Shown here: in pieces, positions 45,055 to 53,590 of the stretch
How positions within the stretch are numbered: the stretch's first letter is position 1
How the letters are laid out: every line of letters starts with the position of its first letter
DNA from: Rhodobacteraceae bacterium SB2
GTDB taxonomy: Bacteria; Pseudomonadota; Alphaproteobacteria; Rhodobacterales; Rhodobacteraceae
Assembly: GCA_001642945.1 (NCBI GenBank)
Contig: LGRT01000014.1
Span: 1-64,000 of the forward strand
Direction of reading: 5' to 3'
Length of the DNA: 64,000 bases
Notes under the pieces: generated by a model
The model's input: the letters and a program-made list of their open reading frames with translations, nothing else
Database searches by the model: none
Told to the model about the DNA's origin: nothing
Program-made: the position numbers and the translations under genes

Positions 45055-45903
45055 ATGCATAGGGCGATTTTGATTATGCTGGTTGCGATGTCGTTGATCC
45101 CTTTGGGGGATACGGCGGGTAAATTGATGACAGACCAAAGCGCTCTTTCACCGTTTTTCGCCGCTTGGAGCAGGTTTGCGGTTGGCGCCCTCATATTAGC
45201 TTTTTTTGTACGCCGCGCCGCATATAAACTGTTGTTGGATTGGCGTATTATCGCGCGGGCCAGCATATTGGTCTGCGGTATTACGTCCATTCTAACAGCC
45301 CTTTCCACTGTTCCAATTGCCACCGTGTATGCGGTGTTTTTCATCGGCCCTTTGATCAGCTATATCCTAGCTGTTCTTTTTCTGAAAGAGCCCATTGGCG
45401 GGCTACGTTTGGCTTTGGTTGCAGGCGGCTTTATAGGGGTTGTGATCGTATCGCAGCCGCAGGGACAATTTGATCCAAATCTTCTTTTTGCCGTGTTGGC
45501 GGGGCTGTGTTATGGGTTTTTTTTGGCTTTGTCTCGCGCGCTGTCCGAGATTGCGCCACCCGTGGAGATTGCAGCCACTCAATTGGCCTATGGGGCATTT
45601 GTTCTTTTGCCTTTTGCGGTTTGGAACTGGCCGGGCATAACCCTTGAGCTGGGTTTTTTGGGGGCGGTATCCGGGATTGCCTCAATGGCTGGCAATTTGC
45701 TTTTAATAATGGCTTATGCTTTGGCGCCGGCCACGCGTTTGGCGCCTTTTGTTTATTTCCAGATCGTTATCGCTACGATCAGCGGCGCAGTGGTTTTTGA
45801 CGATTGGCCGAATATGCTCAGCTGGACCGGCATTGCGGTTATTTTACTCTGCGGCGGCCTCTCGGCCAGCCGAGTGAGCCGCCCGAAGGCGCAGCCGGGT
45901 TGA
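45055..45903 (+). CDS. EamA/DMT-family transporter
   Basis: A 282-residue, ten-segment inner-membrane transporter, the third DMT member of the window. ALSTVPIATVYAVFFIGPLISYILAVLFLKEPIGG and APATRLAPFVYFQIVIATISGAVVFDDWP are the conserved halves' ends. Cargo unknown. Its last 60 bases overlap the end of nadD on the other strand. Confidence 0.86.
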   Translation: MHRAILIMLVAMSLIPLGDTAGKLMTDQSALSPFFAAWSRFAVGALILAFFVRRAAYKLLLDWRIIARASILVCGITSILTALSTVPIATVYAVFFIGPLISYILAVLFLKEPIGGLRLALVAGGFIGVVIVSQPQGQFDPNLLFAVLAGLCYGFFLALSRALSEIAPPVEIAATQLAYGAFVLLPFAVWNWPGITLELGFLGAVSGIASMAGNLLLIMAYALAPATRLAPFVYFQIVIATISGAVVFDDWPNMLSWTGIAVILLCGGLSASRVSRPKAQPG

Positions 45904-46446
45904 GGAGATATCTGTCATTGGAATGGGAAGATAGCACCAACAAGGCGCGCTTTGGCGGCCTAAAAGTTGGCTTTGATACCCTGGCAGGCGGGCCGCACGA
46001 TAAATTCTGCTGGCGCGGGCGTTGAGCGGCGCCATCTGATCGCCGGGCCGCGCCAATATGCCGATGGGCACCGAATTCATAATGGTTTCCCATGCGTGCC
46101 ATTTGTGAAACTGGTTCAGGTTATCGGCGCCCATCAGCCAAACAAAACGATATTGTGCAAAGCGTTGTTTTAAGGCGGCAATCGTGTCGGATGTAAAACG
46201 GGTGCCGAGGTCGCTTTCAATGCCGGTGACATCAACCTTTGGGTGCTCCATCACTCGTTTTGCTGCGCGTATTCTGGATAAAAGCGGGTCTGGCCCCGTT
46301 GTTTTGAGCGGATTGGCAGGGCTGACCATCCACCAAACCCGATCAAGCCCGAAGCGGCGCAGCGCATGCCGCGTTATTTCAACATGCCCCGCATGCGCAG
46401 GGTCAAAAGAGCCACCCAAAAGGCCAATGATGCGTTGTGCTGCCAT
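45844..46446 (-). CDS. nadD: Nicotinate-nucleotide adenylyltransferase
   Basis: NAD synthesis enzyme that makes deamido-NAD from NaMN and ATP; 200 residues. ATG 46446 (MAAQRIIGLLGGSFDPAHAG) is chosen over one at 46482 because it gives the standard start. GGSFDPAHAGH is the nucleotidyltransferase T/HxGH site, and TDISSTRLR is the conserved end motif. The tail from there lies in the 60-base overlap with the transporter gene. Confidence 0.93.
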   Translation of the reverse strand: MAAQRIIGLLGGSFDPAHAGHVEITRHALRRFGLDRVWWMVSPANPLKTTGPDPLLSRIRAAKRVMEHPKVDVTGIESDLGTRFTSDTIAALKQRFAQYRFVWLMGADNLNQFHKWHAWETIMNSVPIGILARPGDQMAPLNARASRIYRAARLPGYQSQLLGRQSAPCWCYLPIPMTDISSTRLRLRAAHSAGREAAAE

Positions 46447-46639
46447 ATTCTGCTCGCGTCTTTCTGGTTCGTGCGGGGGCACGGATCATATTCTTCTTCA
46501 ATAGCCACCCTAAGCGCAGAAGTCATCCCCGCCGATCCGGCGGCGTCTGCAGAGTTTAAAATTTAACCTGAGGCGTTGCCCCCGCGCGCCCATTTGGGTA
46601 TCTAACCATTCTGAATTATCGCCCTAAGGAGCAATCGAG

Positions 46640-48295
46640 ATGGCCGCGTATCAATATGTTTATCACATGGATGGTGTTTCAAAGACCTATCCGGGGGGCA
46701 AGAAATGCTTTGAGAATATTCGGCTGTCATTTTTGCCCGGTGTAAAAATTGGTGTGGTTGGAGTGAACGGCGCGGGTAAATCAACGCTGATGAAAATTAT
46801 GGCGGGGCTTGATAAAGATTTCACAGGCGAAGCCTGGTCGGCCGAAGGCGCGAAAGTCGGCTATTTGTCGCAAGAGCCTAAATTGAACGAAGAGATGAAC
46901 GTTCGCGATAACGTCATGCTGGGCGTCGCCGAGAAAAAAGCCATTTTGGAACGCTATAATGAGCTGGCAATGAATTATTCCGATGAAACCGCGGATGAAA
47001 TGGCCAATCTTCAAGATAAGATCGATGCAGAAAACCTGTGGGATTTGGATAGCCAAATCGATGTGGCAATGGAGGCGCTGAGATGTCCAGATGATGAGGC
47101 TGATGTGGCGACGTTGTCGGGGGGGGAGCGGCGTCGGGTGGCCCTGTGCCGGTTGCTACTCGAGGCGCCCGATATGCTGCTACTCGATGAACCTACCAAC
47201 CATTTAGACGCAGAAACCATCGCGTGGCTGCAGCAGCATTTGATCGATTATAAGGGTACAATTTTGATTGTGACGCATGATCGTTATTTCTTGGATGATA
47301 TCACCGGTTGGATTCTCGAGCTGGATCGCGGCAGCGGCATTCCTTATGAGGGAAATTACTCAAGCTGGCTGGAACAAAAAGCCAAACGCCTTTCGCAAGA
47401 GGCACGCGAGGATAAGAGCCGGCAAAAAACGCTTGAGCGCGAATTGGAATGGATGCGCCAGGGTCAAAAAGCCCGGCAAGCCAAACAAAAAGCCCGGATC
47501 AACGCCTATAATGATCTGGCAAATCAATCCGAGCGCGAGAAAATTAGCCGCGCGCAAATCGTTATTCCAAACGGGCCGCGGCTAGGTGGTAAAGTGATCG
47601 AAGTGGATGGTTTGCACAAAGCCATGGGTGATAAACTGCTTATCGAAAATCTTGAGTTTTCGTTGCCACCGGGGGGTATTGTGGGAGTGATTGGTCCGAA
47701 CGGGGCCGGCAAATCAACGCTTTTCAAAATGCTCACGCAGCATGAAGCGCCGGATGCGGGTGCTATTACCTATGGGGATACGGTTGAGTTATCTTATGTT
47801 GATCAGTCGCGCGATGATTTGAAAGCCGATGCTACCGTGTGGGAGGCGATCGCTGATGGCCAAGATATCATCCATCTTGGCGATGCCGAAGTGAATTCAC
47901 GCGCCTATTGTTCGGCGTTTAATTTTAAAGGGGGAGATCAACAAAAAAAGGTCGGGTTGCTGTCTGGAGGAGAACGCAATCGTGTTCATATGGCCCGGCT
48001 GCTAAAATCAGGCGGCAATGTATTGCTGCTCGATGAACCGACCAATGATCTTGATGTCGAAACCTTGCGCGCGCTAGAAGACGCTCTGGTCGATTTTGCA
48101 GGCTGCGCAGTTGTAATCTCGCATGATCGCTTTTTCTTAGACCGGATTTGCACGCATATTTTGGCGTTTGAAGGCGAGGCGCATGTGGAATGGTTTGAAG
48201 GAAACTTTGCCGATTATGAAGAGGATAAGAAGCGGCGTTTGGGCGCGGACGCTTTAAAGCCGAAGCGGATAAAGCATAAAAAGTTTTCTCGATAA
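46640..48295 (+). CDS. ettA: Energy-dependent translational throttle protein EttA
   Basis: ABC-F ATPase of 551 residues that binds the ribosomal E site and gates early elongation according to ATP/ADP. Both ATP cassettes are complete: Walker A GVNGAGKST and GPNGAGKST, signatures LSGGERRRVALCRLL and LSGGERNRVHMARLL. The YQYVYHMDGVSKTYPGGKK start and the charged linker (PtIM) with arm about residues 240-320 are EttA-type. AAGGAG lies upstream. Single-gene unit. Confidence 0.96.
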   Translation: MAAYQYVYHMDGVSKTYPGGKKCFENIRLSFLPGVKIGVVGVNGAGKSTLMKIMAGLDKDFTGEAWSAEGAKVGYLSQEPKLNEEMNVRDNVMLGVAEKKAILERYNELAMNYSDETADEMANLQDKIDAENLWDLDSQIDVAMEALRCPDDEADVATLSGGERRRVALCRLLLEAPDMLLLDEPTNHLDAETIAWLQQHLIDYKGTILIVTHDRYFLDDITGWILELDRGSGIPYEGNYSSWLEQKAKRLSQEAREDKSRQKTLERELEWMRQGQKARQAKQKARINAYNDLANQSEREKISRAQIVIPNGPRLGGKVIEVDGLHKAMGDKLLIENLEFSLPPGGIVGVIGPNGAGKSTLFKMLTQHEAPDAGAITYGDTVELSYVDQSRDDLKADATVWEAIADGQDIIHLGDAEVNSRAYCSAFNFKGGDQQKKVGLLSGGERNRVHMARLLKSGGNVLLLDEPTNDLDVETLRALEDALVDFAGCAVVISHDRFFLDRICTHILAFEGEAHVEWFEGNFADYEEDKKRRLGADALKPKRIKHKKFSR

Positions 48296-48420
48296 TAGCG
48301 AATAATTTTACATTGATCAGTAAAGTATGAAATTGAGAGAATAACTTTTAAATTTTAGGCTGTTTCTCTGACAAATATATTGAATATGACGGCTGACCTT
48401 GTTTTACTATGAGAGGTAAA

Positions 48421-48546
48421 ATGGAGAAAGAGCTGATGAAAAAATTTGTAATTATGGCCGCTGTAATCTGTGGTCTGGGTGGGTGTAGCACGATGTCTGA
48501 TTATAATGTGAACCCCGCAGACTGGTTTTCAGGCGCAAGCGAGTAA
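48421..48546 (+). CDS. Small lipoprotein (41 aa)
   Basis: A short frame MEKELMKKFVIMAAVICGLG ending GCSTMSDYNVNPADWFSGASE (TAA at 48544). LGGC is a lipobox with cysteine at residue 22, so about 20 residues would remain as a lipid-anchored peptide. A start at the second ATG (48436) gives 36 residues and has GGAG 9 bases upstream. A hairpin follows. Function unknown; entericidin-like small lipoproteins are similar in size but not clearly in sequence. Confidence 0.7.
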   Translation: MEKELMKKFVIMAAVICGLGGCSTMSDYNVNPADWFSGASE

Positions 48547-48553
48547 ACCGTTC

Positions 48554-48577
48554 AGGGGCGCCTGTTAAGGCGCCTCT
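48554..48577 (+). terminator. Hairpin after the small lipoprotein gene
   Basis: AGGGGCGCCT-GTTA-AGGCGCCTCT pairs over 10 positions with one G-T. It starts 8 bases after the stop. There is no T-run, so termination would be weak. Confidence 0.55.
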
Positions 48578-48611
48578 GGGTGTCGCCCGATTATGTTGCG
48601 CCAGATAGGCG

Positions 48612-49166
48612 CTAGCCTGCAACATCTCTTTGAGAATCGGCAGCCGTTCTTTGCCGGCGCATTATGAGCATCAAGAACAGGCAGACTACAAACAAGCCTC
48701 CGATATCCCCAATCACGAAGATCAGCGTGGCGAAGCTTTGTCCTCCCGTGAACCCGTTAAAAATTGCGGCGTTGAATATGCTGGCAAAGGATCCAACAAG
48801 GAAAACGGGTATGAATTTCGGAACGTGCATCGCTGTTGCAAAAAAATCAAAGCCGCAGCGTTTGAAACATTCGAATGTGAGAGGAACGATTACAAGACCC
48901 GCAATGATTCCGATCGCGGCGCCGCTGGTAAAGCCCGGCAACCCCAATATCATATAATGGCCCAGAACAACGCCGGGCATCAGTAAGAAAATCGATTTCC
49001 AGCCATAAAGCCACGCTGTAAGAACGCGCACAGCATGCGGAAAAAACAATAGACTGCCGAAAACCTCTACACCCAGCGCCCAATCTTGCACGGGCTGTAC
49101 GATGTGGGTTGTCAATAAAAATCCAAATATATATGCCAGCGACGGTATGCAAAACTCAATTGCGCG
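48612..49166 (-). CDS. Hypothetical integral membrane protein
   Basis: A 184-residue protein with five or six hydrophobic segments (for example LAYIFGFLLTTHIV, IFLLMPGVVLGHYMILG, AAIGIIAGLVIVPLTFECF and LIFVIGDIGGLFVVCLFLML), resembling MASE1-like sensors in layout only. ATG 49166 (MRAIEFCIPSLA) has GGGATAT upstream. The tail RRQRTAADSQRDVAG is cytosolic. No known family was assigned; no output domain is attached. Confidence 0.65.
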   Translation of the reverse strand, partial: RAIEFCIPSLAYIFGFLLTTHIVQPVQDWALGVEVFGSLLFFPHAVRVLTAWLYGWKSIFLLMPGVVLGHYMILGLPGFTSGAAIGIIAGLVIVPLTFECFKRCGFDFFATAMHVPKFIPVFLVGSFASIFNAAIFNGFTGGQSFATLIFVIGDIGGLFVVCLFLMLIMRRQRTAADSQRDVAG

Positions 49167-49274
49167 CATAGAGATATCCCTCCGATGCGGTGAGTATATG
49201 CTGTTCACCATTGAGTTAAAAGTAAGGACATCCTTACCTTTTAACTTTGTTTAAGGCATTGTAATTATGGCTTT

Positions 49275-49559
49275 TTATTGCGACTGTATTATATATCCAC
49301 CGCGACCCTTGCCATTATAAGCCAGGTGATCTTGATCAATAAGAGACTTCAACGCGCGGAAAATAGACGGGCGAGATGAGGATTTTAAAAACCGATGTGC
49401 AAGGATATCTTTGGTTTTCACAATCGGTGCTGCGTCTTTTAATTCGACGCATGCGAGCATCACATCACGCTCAAGGTGAGACACATCTGTGAGCCCAACT
49501 TCGCTTTCCATATCCAGCATTAAGCCTCTCAGTTTCGCTAAATGGGTTAACGATGACAT
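49275..49559 (-). CDS. Small winged-helix DNA-binding protein
   Basis: A 94-residue protein. MLDMESEVGLTDVSHLERDVMLACVEL is a helical lead-in, and KTKDILAHRFLKSSSRPSIFRALKSLIDQDHLAYNGKGRGGYIIQ is a MarR/winged-helix pattern with recognition helix SSSRPSIFRALKSL and a glycine-rich wing. AGGAACC lies upstream. Target unknown; the neighbouring membrane protein gene (63 bases downstream, same strand after its stop) may be co-transcribed. Confidence 0.65.
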   Translation of the reverse strand: MSSLTHLAKLRGLMLDMESEVGLTDVSHLERDVMLACVELKDAAPIVKTKDILAHRFLKSSSRPSIFRALKSLIDQDHLAYNGKGRGGYIIQSQ

Positions 49560-49970
49560 GATAGGTTCCTTTGACCAGTTACACCGTCTTTTTATAACAA
49601 AAAAACGATTAATAAAATAGGAATTATCAAAACGAGCTATAAAATACGCATATTTTGTGAAAATCTATAAATGATTGCGCTATCAGATCCGGCTCCGTCC
49701 CCCGATAGCGGTGCGTTATGTTATAGTCTTAAAGTGAGGGCGGTGGCGTGCGTTTGCGATCCTTATCAGCCGCCGCGGTTAACGCGGGTGCGCTGTTTAT
49801 AAGGCCGCCGGCGGCGAAGATGTTTTAAACAATAAATAAACGCCAAGGCTTGCCTTGACAAATATGCATTTAAACTGAACTTTTGATACAAGGCACGGGG
49901 CTTGTTTCATGCCAATGTGAGCAATGCCTGCGATGAAATTTGCCCCAGCGGAAGAATGCCATTGGATAGG
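49560..49970. other. Intergenic region
   Basis: About 410 bases. The right end is downstream of the hydratase gene; the left end holds the winged-helix gene's promoter (AT-rich 49590-49680). A GC-rich patch with the CGCCGGCGGCG run near 49800 is not part of any gene. Nothing else was seen. Confidence 0.4.
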
Positions 49971-50723
49971 TTAGCGGACGCTGATTCGGCATTGTACGGC
50001 TGTCTTTCCGCCAATTTTTACGACAATCTGGTCTCCAGATTGTACCAAATGCATGCCAAGGGCGGTTCCTCCCAGACCTATATTTCCGGATGCCATCTTC
50101 AAATCATACTCTGCTAAATGAGAGGTGAGCCACTCCAATGAAGATCTGGGTCCCCCGTCCATCGGCCACATGTTACCAGCATCGATTTCGGCGCCATTCA
50201 CTTCTAGCGATAGAACCGATTTCTCGCCATATATGTTGGGCAGGCCTTTCCAATTTTGATCGGGCAGAATTATTCCTTTATTCAGACCATTATTCGCAAT
50301 CAGTTCTGACAAAGATTTTTTGGGAGCGCGAAAAACGAAATTATGCAATTCAATTACTGGGAAGACGGAGGTGATTTCGCCGCCTGCTCCGATCTGAAAA
50401 GCCATTTCAGCTTCAATAGCTAAATTATCAAATTGATTGAGGTTTAGCGTGGCGCCGCTGTGATGAATTTCTTGGTTGAACAAAGTCCCGCGAATTGGCC
50501 CCTGCATGCCAAAAAGTTTTGTTATGCCAGGTCCGGTACATCCCACCTTGTAACCGGCTATTGTCTCACCGTTTTGTAGCCTCAATTTGACCATGGTGTC
50601 TTGGATGGCATAGGCCTCATTGATGGTTATGTGAAAGCCTTCATCCTTGAATATAGTGCCTGGTTTGTTGCTTTGGTAATCTGCCAGCTGTCGACGTGCC
50701 CAGGCATCGATTTTATGTGTCAT
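49971..50723 (-). CDS. 2-keto-4-pentenoate hydratase / FAH-family protein
   Basis: A 250-residue metalloenzyme-type protein of the MhpD (hydratase/decarboxylase) branch. LRLQNGETIAGYKVGCTG and LAIEAEMAFQIG (ExE metal ligands) and the VFPVIELHNFVF segment define the family. Hydration of 2-oxopent-4-enoate-like products of aromatic meta-cleavage is the classical reaction, but no meta-cleavage genes are around, so the substrate is open. The C-terminal CRISVR is short. It is alone on its strand. Confidence 0.85.
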   Translation of the reverse strand: MTHKIDAWARRQLADYQSNKPGTIFKDEGFHITINEAYAIQDTMVKLRLQNGETIAGYKVGCTGPGITKLFGMQGPIRGTLFNQEIHHSGATLNLNQFDNLAIEAEMAFQIGAGGEITSVFPVIELHNFVFRAPKKSLSELIANNGLNKGIILPDQNWKGLPNIYGEKSVLSLEVNGAEIDAGNMWPMDGGPRSSLEWLTSHLAEYDLKMASGNIGLGGTALGMHLVQSGDQIVVKIGGKTAVQCRISVR

Positions 50724-51041
50724 TTAAAGTTATCTACCGCGCTCGTAATCTACAGTTCATTCACCTTGAAGCCTATCTTCGCAAAGAGCACTTGATCAAG
50801 GCAGCGCCCGACTTTCTTTTGCCTATGTGATGAAAGCTCGTTGAAGATATAACCCATTGTTGCGGTACAATAATGGGTGACCAGGTTAGGGTTGGCGCCT
50901 GTTTATCAAGGGCCACGCATCGAGCGTTTAAAATACCTTCCGACCAAATCACCATTGCCATGATTTTTAGAGCCTGCCATTGTCATGGGCGAAAATAACG
51001 AAACGAGCGATCGCAAATACTCACACTGGGAGGTTTTAATA
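50724..51041. other. Divergent intergenic region
   Basis: About 320 bases between the hydratase and the GFA protein. Open frames on the minus strand (50773-50961 and 50906-51124) lack ribosome sites and similarity. No structured element was seen. Confidence 0.4.
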
Positions 51042-51500
51042 ATGCCTAGCGATATACAAGAAGCAAAATGCTTTTGTGGAGAGACAGCAATAAGTTTCAA
51101 AAATGATCCTATGATGCATTTCATGTGTCATTGCACCGATTGCAAGGTTCTTTTTGACGGTTCGTCCAAAATGTTTGTTTACACTGAGCTTGATGTTGAG
51201 CTGTCGGGAGCCTTTCAAACCTTTAGCTATAAAGGCGGCAGTGGAAATTTACTGAACCTGACTTTTTGTAGCTCATGCGGCATGAATGTGTGCACTAAGC
51301 CAGATTTACTTGAAGGGATGGTGTATGTGTTTTCGGGTATGTTACGCGCGTTTTATGAATTCAAACCGAATGTAGAATTGTTTACAGATCATAGATTTCC
51401 ATGGGAAAAACAGCCAGACACTGCGATTCAATCCTATGCCCATAATGGCACGGTTGAGCGGATAGGAGAGCTTTTGGAAAATTTGGATCAACGAGAATAA
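51042..51500 (+). CDS. GFA-family zinc protein (glutathione-dependent formaldehyde-activating-like)
   Basis: A 152-residue protein. ATG 51042 has GGGAGG 8 bases upstream; a frame from 50985 is not supported. CFCG, MCHCTDCKVLF and FCSSCGMNVC give the CxC, CxxC and CxxC zinc ligands of the family. True Gfa condenses formaldehyde with glutathione, but most members have other, unknown roles. Follows the hydratase divergently; no formaldehyde genes nearby. Confidence 0.85.
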   Translation: MPSDIQEAKCFCGETAISFKNDPMMHFMCHCTDCKVLFDGSSKMFVYTELDVELSGAFQTFSYKGGSGNLLNLTFCSSCGMNVCTKPDLLEGMVYVFSGMLRAFYEFKPNVELFTDHRFPWEKQPDTAIQSYAHNGTVERIGELLENLDQRE

Positions 51501-51691
51501 ACAATTCATCTCGCTCGGGGTAATGATTGCAAACCCCCTTGCTATTTTCTGCGTGTCGTCGACTTGGGCTAAAGGCAATAAAAGCCATCTTTCTTGGGCG
51601 AAACAAAAATACATCTCATGATCAAAGGACGGTGGCTTTTTGGGCTTAACAGTTGGTCGACAGCCCTTTTTATTTAGCGTAACGTTCTTTT

Positions 51692-52168
51692 ATGAAGATA
51701 GATGGAAATATAGCTGCGCAAGTCGCCCTACAAGCCAGAAACACCGCGCCTAAAGCGCCGGTGGTTGCGCATGAAACCACCGGGACTAAAGGTGAAAAAC
51801 CTGCTGATGTGGTTCTATCTCAAGAGCTCATCGCGAAAAACTACCTTAAAGTGACGGCGTCCATGGAAGCGGGAAAATCCAGAGGAGCATCGCTGTCCAA
51901 AATTTCAGATAGCTACGATAATATTCCAGAGGTTGGCCTGTTAAATGCCAATTCAGGGCCAAAATCTGGACCGGCGTCGGTATCGCTAGAACTCTCTGGC
52001 ATTCGCAGAGATACGATCACTATGATGAACGAATTGCCTGCCGAGGTGAATATCCAAGTGGCAGATGAGATTCGTGTGTTAATTGCCAAGAATGAATGGC
52101 CTACAGATACAAAGTCAATCAACGAAAAAATCAAACAGATTACAAACGCCATTCAATCTCAGCGTTGA
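51692..52168 (+). CDS. Hypothetical protein (158 aa)
   Basis: Not recognised. No signal peptide or membrane segment. An Ala/Lys/Thr-rich first half (QARNTAPKAPVVAHETTGTK) is followed by ELIAKNYLKVTASMEAGKSRG, a low-complexity serine/glycine stretch, and a helical C-terminus (DTITMMNELPAEVNIQVADEIRVLIAKNEWPTDTKSINEKIKQITNAI). The C-terminal half loosely recalls small anti-sigma-like proteins such as FlgM, which is not enough for a name. A good terminator follows at once. Confidence 0.6.
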   Translation: MKIDGNIAAQVALQARNTAPKAPVVAHETTGTKGEKPADVVLSQELIAKNYLKVTASMEAGKSRGASLSKISDSYDNIPEVGLLNANSGPKSGPASVSLELSGIRRDTITMMNELPAEVNIQVADEIRVLIAKNEWPTDTKSINEKIKQITNAIQSQR

Positions 52169-52197
52169 AGCGGGATTATGCTTTTTAATTCCCGCTT
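52168..52197 (+). terminator. Terminator after the 158-aa gene
   Basis: AAGCGGGA and TCCCGCTT pair perfectly around a T-rich loop, extended by ATTA/TAAT with one bulge, and are followed by TTATTG. The stem begins at the last base of the stop codon. Confidence 0.75.
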
Positions 52198-52722
52198 TAT
52201 TGTTGGGGACCTGATAATAGGTTGGTCATTCGGTGATGTGCTGTCCGCTTCTCATTTAGCGTCATATCTGCCCGCCAGATGATCAACGACAACCCTCCTT
52301 GTTTTTGGCATTTTTTGAACTTCGTATATTTACGATTATTCAAGGGAACCACAGCATGGGCCCTGCTAACAGCTGTAAAAAAGCCTTTATAAGGTCACTG
52401 GAAACCCCAAATATTCCTATGCCTGCTGATAAGTTCTTGCACCTGATAGAGGGTTTTACCTCTAGCTCAGGCGTTTTGGGGGATGTCGAAAACGCATTGG
52501 GCGTTCTAGCCATCTGGGTTGCGGTCAATTTTATCAGCGGCACGTTTGCCAGCTGACCTTTGAAGGTTATGCAGGGCGTTGAGAGCAGCACAAAGCGCGC
52601 AACTGACGGTATGGATATTTTCCAAGTGATATGGGCCGGATCACGCCGCAAACCCATTTTCTAAGAAGCTTTGACCGGCGCAAATACAGCTTCGATCGAA
52701 TCTCACAGGAGCGCTAATGCTA
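52198..52722. other. Gap with one doubtful small ORF
   Basis: About 520 bases. Only the open frame listed separately (52356-52556) has a ribosome site. On the other strand, 52340-52657 is open but has no start signal. No RNA gene was evident. Confidence 0.4.
52356..52556 (+). CDS. Possible small protein (66 aa)
   Basis: ATG 52356 follows AAGGGA by 8 bases and gives MGPANSCKKAFIRSLETPNI continuing to a hydrophobic C-terminus (ENALGVLAIWVAVNFISGTFAS) that could be one membrane segment. No family known. The frame is open upstream to 52299 without a better start. Could be chance. Confidence 0.35.
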   Translation: MGPANSCKKAFIRSLETPNIPMPADKFLHLIEGFTSSSGVLGDVENALGVLAIWVAVNFISGTFAS

Positions 52723-52929
52723 TTAGTCTTTTTTATCCGGGTTTTTATGAAACATAAAATCTAAATCAACGTCAGTTTTCATGGCCGCACTTACTCCACT
52801 GGCTATAAAAACGATAGCCAAAAGAAATCCGATTGGCACCAATATCGCCGGTGCTGCAATCAACTGAAGGTGAATTAAGAGCGTAAGCCCCATGATGAAA
52901 ATTGAAATATAGTACGCCCAGTAATGCAT
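52723..52929 (-). CDS. Small membrane protein (68 aa)
   Basis: Two hydrophobic segments (YYISIFIMGLTLLIHLQLI and AILVPIGFLLAIVFIASGVSA) and a charged tail ending HKNPDKKD. AAGGAGG stands 9 bases before the ATG, so translation is likely. No family assigned. It ends 122 bases after its downstream neighbour's gap and shares its strand with the next two small genes to the right. Confidence 0.65.
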   Translation of the reverse strand: MHYWAYYISIFIMGLTLLIHLQLIAAPAILVPIGFLLAIVFIASGVSAAMKTDVDLDFMFHKNPDKKD

Positions 52930-53050
52930 TTTTGATCTTTACCTCCTTCGTTTGGAAAATAGGTCGGCCCGAAAACCGGTCAAATACGACCTTTCAAATT
53001 TAAACGATATTACGATACTGGCTGAGTCAGCGGTCAGAGAAAAGGTATTG

Positions 53051-53299
53051 TTAAGGGCAACAGCCACATGAACTTGCGGGCGCGGTTATCTTTTTTATCG
53101 GCTTTGATTTAATCTGCTTTTTGGTCGGCGTTACCTGCAGCGGTTTTTCCAATGCTTCAGCTTCTTTAGTCAGTTTGTCTCTGACGTAATCGTGAAATGT
53201 GAAAAAGCCGAGCTTGGCGGCCTTTTTTGTCTCATAATTGAGCCGGCCGCGTAGGTTAGAAACATAAATTTCTACGGTTTCTTCAGAAACTTGTATCAA
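53051..53299 (-). CDS. Small protein with C-terminal CGCCP tail (82 aa)
   Basis: Unrecognised. The start is TTG at 53299 (AAAGG seven bases upstream); no ATG or GTG is in frame. The first 45 residues are amphipathic (VSEETVEIYVSNLRGRLNYETKKAAK), the middle is strongly basic and lysine/proline-rich, and the last residues are SSCGCCP, a possible metal or thiol site. A small DNA- or RNA-binding protein is conceivable but not shown. Confidence 0.55.
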   Translation of the reverse strand: MIQVSEETVEIYVSNLRGRLNYETKKAAKLGFFTFHDYVRDKLTKEAEALEKPLQVTPTKKQIKSKPIKKITAPASSCGCCP

Positions 53300-53378
53300 G
53301 ACATACCTTTCAAATCAGGCTTTTTTATACCGGTTTTGGCGAAAACAACAATTTCTAAAATAAAAGGATAAGGCGAAA

Positions 53379-53590
53379 TTGTCTGAACGGGCATTGCTGA
53401 AAGCTGATGATATAAAAATTTTTAAGCTATTGGAAAATGGCAAGGAAATTTCTGATGCTCTGGCCTGTATAAAAACTTGGTGGGCGCAGAAGAAGATTGG
53501 AAGGCGCGGGAGAACTGCACAAGGCGGGCCAGTGCGGTTGAACTAGAATCCTGGCGCAATGGCGCGCGAAAACTCAATAGCGCTGGATAA
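53379..53590 (+). pseudogene. Frameshifted small gene (about 70 aa if repaired)
   Basis: A TTG start at 53379 with AAGGCG upstream reads SERALLKADDIKIFKLLENG, continues to DALACIK, then runs on in poor-looking sequence (TWWAQKKIGRRGR) to a stop at 53544. Shifting back one base in the A5 run at 53471-53475 gives NLVGAEEDWKARENCTRRAS then AVELESWRNGARKLNSAG, stop 53588, which is far more protein-like. Either a one-base loss, or slippage on the A-run. The end overlaps the SYLF gene on the other strand by 17 bases. Family unknown. Confidence 0.55.
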
